A stretch of 64,000 bases of DNA from Desarmillaria ectypa. Lineage: Eukaryota; Basidiomycota; Agaricomycetes; Agaricales; Physalacriaceae. Positions 49,671 through 59,069 of this stretch are shown here, piece after piece. Position numbers and translations under genes: made by a program. The notes under the pieces were generated by a model. The model did not search any database, was not told the DNA's origin, and saw only the letters and a list, made by a program, of their open reading frames with translations. Location: the NCBI GenBank assembly GCA_030407005.1, contig JAUDYN010000003.1, positions 2,852,001 through 2,916,000 of the forward strand, given 5' to 3'. Numbering within the stretch: the stretch's first letter is position 1; each line of letters begins with the position of its first letter.

Positions 49671-50127
49671 AACTCTGAGAACTTTGCTTGAACTAACTTC
49701 AAAACACTCCAGACCTTTGCAGGACACAACAGTGACTCTAAGGAACTTCAATTCAATGCAATATTATGGGTGACTTAGCGACTATTAATCACTTTGTTGA
49801 GGTTAAGCACAAAAGCCTTTAGTTGGGGACACCAGTTACTACTAGTGAGGGCTCAACTGTGGGGATGGCTTGTCTGCTTTGCATGAGTGCCCATCCCACT
49901 ACTTATATACTACTGAGGCAGAACTATAAATATCATCTAGGTATAGGGTATATTGGTAAGGATTTCTTGGCTAGTCATGAATAATGGTGAATAATCACAC
50001 AATAGTCAGTCTAGTCTGTTTTCTTTTCAAATGATCAGTCTAGAGACTCCACAGTTAGTCTTTCCACACCCTTGGCTCAACTACATGCCCTAGTAATGCG
50101 GTTATATGAATATCCAGATATTGGTGC

Positions 50128-50529
50128 TGTTAGGATCCTGTCTAACATGTGATCTTGGGACTGCATTACTCTTGGGCTGTCTTGCATATGGACAATTGCC
50201 TGTGATAAGAGAATGGCTTGGTCTTTAGAGGAGTGTAGAAGAAGATATATAGATTGAATTTAGTCAGAAGATAGAGAGTAAGTACAAAACTACTCTACTT
50301 TATATACAAAAGTACTGGGTTTATTAATAGATGAAACATGATAGTTTATATATGAAATGTTAAGAGTCAGGCAACTATAGACCAACCATAATAGAGTGAT
50401 TAGGAATGAGTGGCACATGAGAGGTTTAGTGAGACTGAATTCCAGTGTTTTGGTCAATATGTGGTTGATGTGTAAATGATATGACATAGAATATGATAAG
50501 ATAATGGAAATAAGGGAAAAATCGTAATA
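50128..50529 (-). repeat. 3' LTR of the older minus-strand Gypsy copy
   Basis: 402 bp; plus reading starts TGTTAGGATCCTGTC and ends GGGAAAAATCGTAATA (decayed from TGTTACGAT on minus). The polypurine tract and the end of pol (TAG as CTA at 50,562-50,564) follow at 50,530-50,599, after which the young element interrupts the copy. Confidence 0.7.
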
Positions 50530-50599
50530 TTACCCCCTTGTTAAAGCAGTCATCCTGACTGCTATGGTTCTTCTTCAGGGGTTTCAAGTTGGGATTCTG
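50530..50599 (-). mobile_element. Severed 3' end of the older minus-strand Gypsy body
   Basis: Reads on minus as the last pol codons (TPEEEP-type end, TAG at 50,562-50,564) followed by CTTTAACAAGGGGGTAA. The left piece of a body that continues at 59,070. The final five bases TTCTG are the target-site copy of the young insertion. Confidence 0.75.
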
Positions 50600-51024
50600 T
50601 GTTATGATTTTTCCGTTATCTTATCTTATCCAAGTCATATCCATGACTCATCCATCTAATCTTATCCAGAAACCGACTCGTATCCAGCTATTCACCGGCT
50701 ACTACCCTCGTTCTCACCATCTGTCACCCCAGACACTTTCTATTGGTTCTATGATCCTCCCGGACCATCCAACTTCAACACCGTTTGTGCATGGACTGTA
50801 GTGTTTCATCTAAATATACATGCCATAGAAATACTATATAAACAGAGTAAACTAGTCAGTTGTACTCTATCTCTTGTTTTAATTAACATCATATACCTCT
50901 TGTCTGCATTAGACCAAAGGCTTCTAAAGCTTCTATCTCTCACTTGGGTAATTGTTCGAACGCGTAATGGCCCAGAGGGATCAGCTGACCGCCCCAAGTC
51001 ACATGCCCAAGTCGGTACCTAACA
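50600..51024 (+). repeat. 5' LTR of the young Gypsy copy
   Basis: 425 bp. TATATAAA at 50,835-50,842 is the probable promoter TATA box. Compared with the 3' LTR it has no insertions or deletions and 18 base differences, all transitions, 17 of them at CpG positions. Confidence 0.93.
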
Positions 51025-51083
51025 TAAAACAAGAGATAACTCCCTTCTCTTCTATTACGCCAGCCATATAGAAGAAATTTCTC

Positions 51084-51398
51084 ATGTCCAGAGAAGACAG
51101 AAATTCTCAAGAATCACGAACCGTTTCCCTCAGCGTCGCTATCGGTGGCACTATACTATTATCCTTCTTTACGGCCCTCGCCATACTAATCTACGAGGAA
51201 GAAATCCGGGCGTTGCTGAGAAGGCAACCCCGGCAACTGGAACCAGAACCCTGCCCCGTCCCACCCACCACCCATGACCTTCCCAGGGGGTTATCCCCCG
51301 CAAGACTGGGAGAACGAGAGGAGCTACCACTCGTTCATCCCCAGGCCCGATTCATCGTCAGGCCTTCCTCCTCCTCCGAGGAGAGCAATAACTCGTGA
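51084..51398 (+). CDS. Leader ORF of the Gypsy copy with one hydrophobic segment
   Basis: 104 codons. The N-terminus is polar (MSREDRNSQESRT), then a predicted membrane-length hydrophobic stretch (about residues 13-35; SVAIGGTILLSFFTALAI), then acidic and basic residues (YEEEIRALLRRQPRQ) and a Pro-rich tail. The same segment survives in two decayed copies (about 40,175-40,260 plus, and 38,490-38,400 minus). It precedes gag and overlaps the next ORF (from 51,274) in another frame. No family recognised. It may be the start of a spliced or frameshifted gag, or a separate small membrane protein. Confidence 0.5.
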   Translation: MSREDRNSQESRTVSLSVAIGGTILLSFFTALAILIYEEEIRALLRRQPRQLEPEPCPVPPTTHDLPRGLSPARLGEREELPLVHPQARFIVRPSSSSEESNNS

Positions 51399-52270
51399 CC
51401 CCCGTCTCCGGGAATCACAGAACTTCGGGCCCAGATTGCCCAATCTGCTCGCACTTACAACGCGAGAGCTGTCCTCCTCCGCTACCAGATGGAATGACCC
51501 ACCGTCGCACTGGAGCAACCAGCAGTCGGTCTCGAGGAGACCGAGGAACATGAGAGGGATGTATGGACTGAAGGGGATGAACCCCCGCCCCCATACCCCG
51601 GTCCCCCCCTCGTCCAAGAACCCCCGCCCCTCACCTATCCCAGCGAAGGTCCGATTCCCCGTCACTCAACAGCGACAGCAGGTCCGAGTACTCTGGACCC
51701 CAACATCCCGACGATCCCAACATGGATCGAAACCACCCATATGGCCCCTGGAGCCATGAGCAGTGGCCTGATGAGGAAGAAGAATTCTCCCTCTCCTCCC
51801 TCCCCGTCATCGAAATCTCTGATGACGAGTCCGACGACGACATCGTCGGAGACAATGCCCCGGTCCCGGCCGCTCCCACTGCCCCCGGTGACCCCTTCAA
51901 CTCCAACGGGCCTGATTTCATCTGGCCAGAACTCTCCGAAGTCGATTGGAGACTATTTGGTCCATACTGGACCGCAGCATGGGAAATTCGACAAAGAGAC
52001 GTCGAAGCCCATGATCTCTGGGATGAACCCAGAATCGAAATGGATGAGTGGCTCGCCCTTAACAGGGGTGACCCCATCCGAGTACCAATGGAAGGCCCTA
52101 GCAATGCCAGGGCCAATATCGTCAACCACCAGATTCACGCCAACCGTGACCGGTCAATTTTCTGCCCCTCCGCAGGGGATCGTTTTCCAGGGTTACTACC
52201 CAGAACCCCACAGGAGCAACGAGAACTGGACAGAACCCTCCAGCACCTCTGGAGGTTGGAGGTGGCATGA
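51274..52270 (+). CDS. Two overlapping leader ORFs upstream of gag
   Basis: 51,274-51,759 begins MTFPGGYPPQDWENERSYHS and is Pro/Arg/Ser-rich. 51,722-52,270 begins MDRNHPYGPWSHEQW, is very acidic (EEEEFSLSS, DDESDDD) and contains PELSEVDWRLFGPYW and EMDEWLALNRGDP. Parts of both are recognisable in the old copy (40,343-40,530 and about 40,800-40,975), so they are ancestral to the family. They lie in different frames from each other and from gag, which starts at 52,440. Probably a long N-terminal extension of gag broken by frameshifts, or joined by introns I could not place. Confidence 0.45.
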
Positions 52271-52439
52271 GAGGAATGAGTGGGGGCAAGAGCCCCAATA
52301 CAATACGTTTACCTACGATACAGGTTACTACGGCGGGATGGAATACTACCATCCCCAATACGAAACAATTCCAGATTACCCACCGGATACGCCAGTCATA
52401 AGCCCATGACCACTTCCCGATTCGCCCCCGCATCACAGG

Positions 52440-53795
52440 GTGCATCACCAAGGATACCACCCCTATCAGGGTGGTAGTCTTCTCTTCGCAGGGGCAGGAG
52501 AAGACATGGAAGCAGAAGGAGCCCCTGCAGGCAACGCCACTGCAGGGGCATCGAGAACCCCTGCCACGGCAGAAGAAACTCGACAGCAGATGCGGGCCGA
52601 GTTACAGGAGAAAGAGCGATGCATAGCGGAGATGCGCGATGAGCTCGACAAGGAGGATGCCGCCCGCAAGACATTGGCGGACTATCTCCGAGTCCAAGAG
52701 CATGAGAAGGAGCCGGAAAGGGGAAGACCGCTGGGGCTGCCAAGAGGTTACCCGGGGTACAGGCCAGATCGATTCTCGATCCCAAGACCACCCCCTGGTC
52801 AGGGACCTCCTGACCCAATCCCGAACCCGGTCGGGAATGCGGCCGCTGATGCCCCCTACTTGGGCATCAAGCCGACTCTCGTCAAGGTCCCCGCCCCATT
52901 CAAGGGGGACCATGACGACATTGAACGCTTCATAGGCGATTGCATCGCCTATTTTGAAGTGTTCAGACACTATTTCCAGGTGCCGTCGCACCTGGTACTA
53001 TTCGTGACATCCCACTTCGAGGGTGCCGCCAAGGATTGGTGGGTCTACAAGAGACCTGAATACTGGGTAGGCGATGCCTTTGACGGCACCGCCGCCCACT
53101 TCTGATATCCCGACTGGGCCGACTTCGTCGACCTAGTCACACAACAATTCCGAGATCCGGCGATTGAGGAAATCCATGAAAAGCGCATGTTTGACTTGCA
53201 GATGGGAGCACAGCCTGCCTCCCACTACTTCCAGAAGCTGGAAGAAGAAGCCAAGCTAGCGGGCTGAAGATCTGATGAGGCCAAACATGGCACAATGGTG
53301 AAGACAGTGCGACTAGGAGTGCCTAGTTCATACACAACCTTCATATCGAACATGGGTGTGAGTATTCCATGCTCATATCTGGAATGAAAGGAACGCATCC
53401 TTAGGATGTATGAAGAGAGACAGCGGAAATGGGTCTTTGACCAGACCACAAGTACGCCTCGGGACGGCCAGAAGCAGGGCCCGCGTCCCCAGCAACAGCA
53501 ACCCAGCGGCAAGAACACCGCTGGGGCGACAAGTTCCTCGGCTCCAAAGCCGAGTGCTGGGAGTGGAGGAGCCAGTCGGGATGCTGGAACCGGTAAGTGG
53601 ATGACGTACGGGGGGGCAGGGAAGCCCATGGACGTAGACCGGCAAAAGGCCGAGGGGCGCTGTTTCAGGTGCGACCAAAAGGGTCACCTGAGCAGGGACT
53701 TCCCTATAAGAAAAGAGAAGAATGTGGTGAGATACGTGGGGCCCACTGACGCAGTGGTGCCAAGCACCTCCAAGATCGAGGAGGTAAAAGAGTAG
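52440..53795 (+). pseudogene. Gag of the young Gypsy copy, interrupted by three TGA codons
   Basis: Nucleocapsid precursor that packages element RNA. A coiled-coil (QQMRAELQEKERCIAEMRDE) precedes the retrotransposon gag core (FKGDHDDIERFIGDCIAYFE, FEGAAKDWWVYKRPEYW). A Gln/Ser/Ala-rich stretch and a zinc knuckle near 53,660-53,702 follow. In-frame TGAs lie at 53,103, 53,265 and 53,385; the one at 53,265 is also present in the old copy. The knuckle reads CFRCDQKGHLSRDF: the last Cys is Phe here but Cys in the old copy (near 42,575). Ends with TAG at 53,793-53,795. Confidence 0.85.
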
Positions 53796-54379
53796 GGCAT
53801 CAAGGGTTTGATTCCCCTTGCACGCCCAAGACTCAAGGTGTGTCCTCGGTTTCCGTGGGTCGGACTGACTATTATGAAAACAGAAAAATATATACAAAGA
53901 CGAATATATCTATGATTACACAGAAGCTGAAGACCAAGCAAGAATCATCAAGAACAAACAGGTACGACATCCTTCTCAAAGAAGCTGACACAAATATCTG
54001 TAGTGAACAATCCCGAGCCTCCAACGAACTGGAGCGGGGCTTGCCAAGTGGTGTTGGCACCGCAACAAAGTCCAAAGAGCAGTGCTCACCGGATACGCCG
54101 CTGAGCACACAGCGATGAGCGGGGACCAGTAGGCGGGACTCCTTCAGGACTCCCAGAAGTCCGACCGTCCCAGTACCCACCTCGAGCAGCGGGGCAAGCT
54201 CACCAGTTCCGCCAGGGTCGGCGGAGGACCAGGACAGTGCCTCTAACCAAGGCCAGGATCGACCTGGACAAACTGGTCCGGGGAGTGGAAAACGTGATGA
54301 TGCTGAGTACCAAACCGGGCCAGCAAGTCAGAGGGTCAACAACCATGCGAAGGTTGCCTTAGGCACTAGCTGGGAGTCA
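53796..54379 (+). other. Gag-pol linker of the young Gypsy copy
   Basis: Between the gag stop and the pol frame. An ORF at 53,840-54,118 (VGRTDYYENRKIYTKTN...) has counterparts in both older copies (42,700-42,890 plus and 63,880-63,660 minus), so it is a family feature. Role unknown. Confidence 0.5.
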
Positions 54380-57300
54380 ATGACCAAGGAATTTCAAACT
54401 CCGTCACGAGTGGTGCCGGCCGAGGAACAGGAACAGGATCCCACTAGCGCCCAGGCAGTAAAAAGGGGGCATTTCAGCAGAACTACCGTCGTGGAAATTC
54501 CTGACAAAGAAGATGACACGGCTTTTAGGATTTGGCAAGCCAGTCAATCCAAAGCCAGTACCCCGATAACCAGAACACCGGAAAAACAAACCACTGACCT
54601 TCCGAATGCAAGGGGAAGCAACGATCCCGACACCCATCCTAACAAGGGGGTATCAAACGCTTCCGAATGCATGGGGAAGCAGGATGGATTCCAATGGCTC
54701 AAGCCATTCGGAATTGACTGGACGATGTGCGCCATACGCGACTCCAAGAACTTGGCAAATGCCAAAGCAGTTCTCTCCATCTGGGTACACCCCAAATGAC
54801 TTGGAGAAATTGATGACGAGCTTATCCAAAGCTTACAGATGGGAGAGAGCATGGCCTGAGAACGGCTCTACGAATTACATGAACCCATTCGTTACATTCG
54901 AGGTACCAAGAGTTCCGGACGGGACTTCTTGGTGGATATCCAACTTTCCCCATGTACTGGGAAAAAGATATTGACAACCAGAGCGCTATTAGATAGTGGC
55001 TGCACGGGCAGTTCTATCAACCGCTCTTATGTTCAGCAACACCAACTGGACACCAGGAAGGCCGCAGCCCCTATACCGGTCTATAATGCCAATGGAACGC
55101 GCAATAAGGCAGGGGACGTCACTGAGTTCGTAGAACTATGGATGACAGTTGGAGGACATAGCGAGCGCATCGACCTCGCTGTCACAGATCTCGGTTCTAA
55201 AACCGTATACTTGGGTCATGACTGGCTCAAATGCCATAATCCTCTCGTAAACTGGAAAGCAGGAACTCTGACATTTGGGCGATGCCATTGCGTCCAAAAC
55301 CACTTTACCTTACCTGACGCAGATGAGGAAGACCAATGGGACGAAGAGCTCGAGGAAGGAGAAAGTATCCTTGCAGTCAATATGCAAGAAGAAATCATCC
55401 TTCGTGCCGTCCACCATGCAAACGAATTGGCCGCCGCCGCTAACGCGGAAAAACCAAAACAAACATTTGAGGAGCTCATGCCTCCTCAGTATCAAAGCTT
55501 TAGAGATTTATTCTCTAAGGACAGCTTTGATGAGTTACCAGAAAGAAGGCCCTGGGACCATGCTATTGAGCTAATCCCCAACGCAAAATCTACATTAGAT
55601 TGCAAGGTGTACCCGCTCAACCGCAATGAGCAGGAACAATTGGACAAGTTCCTAGATGAGAACTTAGACTCGGGACGCATCTGTCCCTGGAAATCCCCTT
55701 TCGCCTCTCCCTTCTTCTTCGTCAAGAAGAAGGACAGCTCTCTACGACCAGTTCAGGATTATTGGAAGTTAAATGAGATGACGATCAAGAATTGTTATCC
55801 CCTTCCGCTCATTTTGGAACTAATCGACAAGCTACAAGGAGCCAAGTACTTCTCCAAATTGGACGTACGATGGGGCTACAACAATGTCCGAATCCGAGAT
55901 GGAGATGAGGAAAAAGCCGCGTTCAGAACTAACCAGGGACTTTTTGAGCCCACAGTAATGTTCTTCGGGCTTACGAATTCACCAGCCACATTTCAGTGGA
56001 TGATGAACGACATATTCAAGGATCTGATCGCTGGAGGAAAAGTCACCATATACCTCGACGACATACTCATCTTTACAAAATCATTGCCAGAACACCAGAA
56101 CATAGTACGACAAGTACTCCAACGACTCTGAGAGAACAAATTGTTCCTCAAAGCAGAGAAATGCGAGTTTGAAGTACTCGAAACAGAATACCTCGGAGTC
56201 ATCATCAGCGAAGACGCCATTCGCATGGACCCAGTCAAAATTGCGGGAATAGCAGACTGGCCAACCCCGACAAAAAAGAAAGAATTACAATCTTTCTTAG
56301 GATTCATGAACTTTTACCGAAAGTTCATCAAGGACTACTCCAAGACAGTGCATCCCCTTACCCAGTTAACCGGAAAGGTAGACTGGAAGTGGGGACCTGA
56401 ACAAGAACAAGCATTTAAACAACTCAAGAAGTTGATGACAACCAACGTAGTTCTGACAATCCCTTCGGATGATGGAAAGTTCCGAGTAGAAGCCGACGCC
56501 AGTGATGGAGCCATCGGCGCAGTACTTAGCCAGGAAAAAGAAGGCAAGTGGAGACCAGTCGCCTTCATGTCCAAAGCACTCACAACCACTGAGCGCAACT
56601 ACGAGATCTACGACAAGGAGTTGTTAGCAATCATGCTAGCATTAGAAGAGTGGCGCCATTATCTCATGGGTGCCAAAGAAATCATCGAGATCTGGACTGA
56701 TCACCAGAACCTTCAATACTTCCGGAAACCTCAGAAGTTGAATCGCCGACAAGCTCAGTGGGTCACCAAACTAGCGGAATACCACTTTATTCTTCAGCAT
56801 AAAGCCGGAACCACTAATCAGAAGGCCAACCTTCTCAGTAGAAGAGACGATCACGATCAGGGAAAAGAAGACAACAAAGATGTGGTCATCTTATCCCTGG
56901 AGCATTTCCGATCGTTGATACTACCAACAACGGAAGAAAGAATCACGCGTATAAGAGACGCAACAAAGCAGAAGGAGCAGTGGGACCAGGGAATCGAAAG
57001 GTCCCTCAACCACGAAAGAGGAATCACACAAGAGAACGAAATCCTGTGGTACGACGGACGAGTCTATGTCCCCAATGACTCAATACTACGTGGTGAGATC
57101 ATTGCCCAATTCCATGATCACATCACCGCAGGACACCCCGGGATAGCCAAAACCAAAGAACTCATACTCCATGAGTACTGGTGGCTGAAGATGAAAAAGG
57201 ACATTGAGTCATACATCAAAGGATGTGAGACTTGTCAAAGAATGAAGAGCGATATGCAGGCCAAAGCTGCCCCCCTTCACCCCAATGCAATCCCCGACAC

Positions 57301-58612
57301 ACCCTGGACGCATATCTCAGTCGATATGGTCACCAGACTCCCCGAGTCAGACAGATTTGACGCTCTACTGGTCATCGTAGATCGTTTCTCCAAGAATATC
57401 CTTCTAATTCCATGCAATGAGGAGTTATCTGTGGAAGGATGGGCGTTAATCCTTCGCAACCAAGTATATGCGAAGCATGGAATGCCGCAGGTGGTCATCT
57501 CAGACAGGGGACCACAATTCGTTTCAGCATTCATGAAGGAACTCTATCAGATGCTAAACATCACTCAAAACGCATCCATGGCCTATCATCCACAGACCGA
57601 TGGACAGACAGAGAGAGTCAACCAGGAGGTTGAGAAATACCTCCGCATCTTTGTCAACCACTGACAGACTGACTGGGTAGCATGGCTACCACTCGCCGAA
57701 TTTGCCCACAATAACCGAATTCACTCGGCCACAGGCAAAAGCCCTTTCATGGTCCTATACGGACGAAACCCCCGACTCATTCTCGAGTCAATACAGAAAA
57801 CTGGCTTTGCAAATCCTGCAGCCGTTGACTTCATGGAAACAATGGCCAAGGTCCATAAAGAAGTTCATGAAGCACTAGAAAAGGCCGCGGCGCAAATGAA
57901 GGCGCAATACGACAAGAAGAAGCAAACTCAAAGAGAATACTGGATCGGAGATAAGGTATGGCTAGACACTGCCAACCTTCATCTCCCACGACCAAAAAAG
58001 AAACTCGATGACAAACGAATGGGACTGTTCGAAATCCTTGAGAAATCCGGGGTAGCAGCATACAAGTTGAAGCTGCCACCACATTGGAAGATCCACCCCC
58101 GGTTTAATGAGAAATTGCTCACTCCATACATCGCACCCTCATTTGTTAACCAAGAACAACCGCCACCTCCTCCTCCAGACCTTGTCGACGGGCAGGAAGA
58201 GTATGAAATCGAAGAAGTTTTGGATTTGCACACCAGAAAGGTACGATCCAAAAGAGGACAACCATCTAGGGAAGTCACGGACTACCTAGTCAAATGGAAA
58301 GGATGGACTCGGGAACATAACTCATGGGTCCGAGAAAATGAGATGATGAATGCTTTGGAAGCGATCCAAGAGTATCAGGTTAGTGTTAACCGCGCCATAT
58401 ACACTCCAAAAATCACAACCAGGAAAATAGTGGTCAAGATATTGGACCACGAATATTCAGAACATGGCGACGTAGCCTATCTCACCAAAAGAACAGATGG
58501 ACGCGTCAAATGGATTATCAATCCAGACGAAGAAATATGGAAAAAATTGATTGATCAGTACTGGACCAATCAAATTGCAACACAATACGACACCCCTTTG
58601 GAAGAGCCTTAG
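54380..58612 (+). pseudogene. Pol of the young Gypsy copy: protease, RT, RNase H, integrase, chromodomain
   Basis: One continuous frame with four TGA codons (54,797, 54,857, 56,129, 57,662), ending at TAG 58,610. Domains: retropepsin near 54,985 (LLDSGCTGSSINRSYVQ); reverse transcriptase about 55,560-56,130 with [11 protein letters not shown] at 56,051; RNase H about 56,480-56,725 (EADASDGAIGAVLSQ, DKELLAIMLALEEW, IWTDHQNLQYF); integrase HHCC finger about 57,115-57,240 and DDE core about 57,300-57,640 (SVDMVTRLPE, VISDRGPQFVSAF, AYHPQTDGQTERVNQE); chromodomain about 58,200-58,380 (VTDYLVKWKGWTREHNSW). Catalytic residues look intact, so only the stops disable it. TGAs at 54,797 and 56,129 recur in both older copies. 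Confidence 0.9.
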
Positions 58613-58644
58613 CAGTCGGGACGACTGCTTTAACAAGGGGGTAA

Positions 58645-59069
58645 TGTTACGATTTTTCCGTTATCTTATCTTATCCGAGTCATATCCATGACTCATCCAT
58701 CTAATCTTATCCAGAAACCGACTCGTATTCAGCTATTCGCTGGCTACTACCCTCGTTCTCACCGTCTGTCACCCCAGACACTTTCTATTGGTTCTATGAT
58801 CCTCCCGGACCATCCAACTTCAACACCGTTTGTGCATGGACCATAGTGTTTCATCTAAATATACGCGCCGTAGAAATACTATATAAACAGAGTAAACTAG
58901 TCAGTTGTACTCTATCTCTTGTTTTAATTAACATCATATACCTCTTGTCTGCATTAGACCAAAGGCTTCTAAAGCTTCTATCTCTCACTTGGGTAATCGT
59001 TCGAATGCGTAACAGCCCAGAGGGATCAGCTGACTGCCCCAAGTCACGTGCCCAAGTCAGTACCTAACA
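58645..59069 (+). repeat. 3' LTR of the young Gypsy copy
   Basis: 425 bp, preceded by AACAAGGGGGTAA (polypurine tract). TATATAAA at 58,880-58,887 matches the 5' LTR. It retains several CpGs lost in the 5' LTR and has lost others kept there. Confidence 0.93.

Larger units (their letters stand above)
50600..59069 (+). mobile_element. Youngest Ty3/Gypsy chromovirus copy, 8,470 bp with both LTRs
   Basis: Complete structure: 5' LTR 50,600-51,024, leader and gag 51,025-53,795, pol about 54,380-58,612, polypurine tract just before 58,645, 3' LTR 58,645-59,069. Both LTRs are 425 bp, start TGTTA and end TAACA, and the element is flanked by TTCTG at 50,595-50,599 and 59,070-59,074. Domain order protease, reverse transcriptase, RNase H, integrase, chromodomain defines a chromovirus. 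No TGG-type tRNA primer site follows the 5' LTR (it reads TAAAACAAGAG). Gag and pol carry in-frame TGA codons, so this copy is probably not autonomous. Confidence 0.93.

Noticed and set aside
34000..50000. Classical RIP (CpA to TpA) as the cause of repeat decay
   Set aside because: In the datable LTR pair nearly all changes are at CpG and CpA is retained. Some TGG-to-TGA changes in gag are not CpG, so a minor second process is not excluded.
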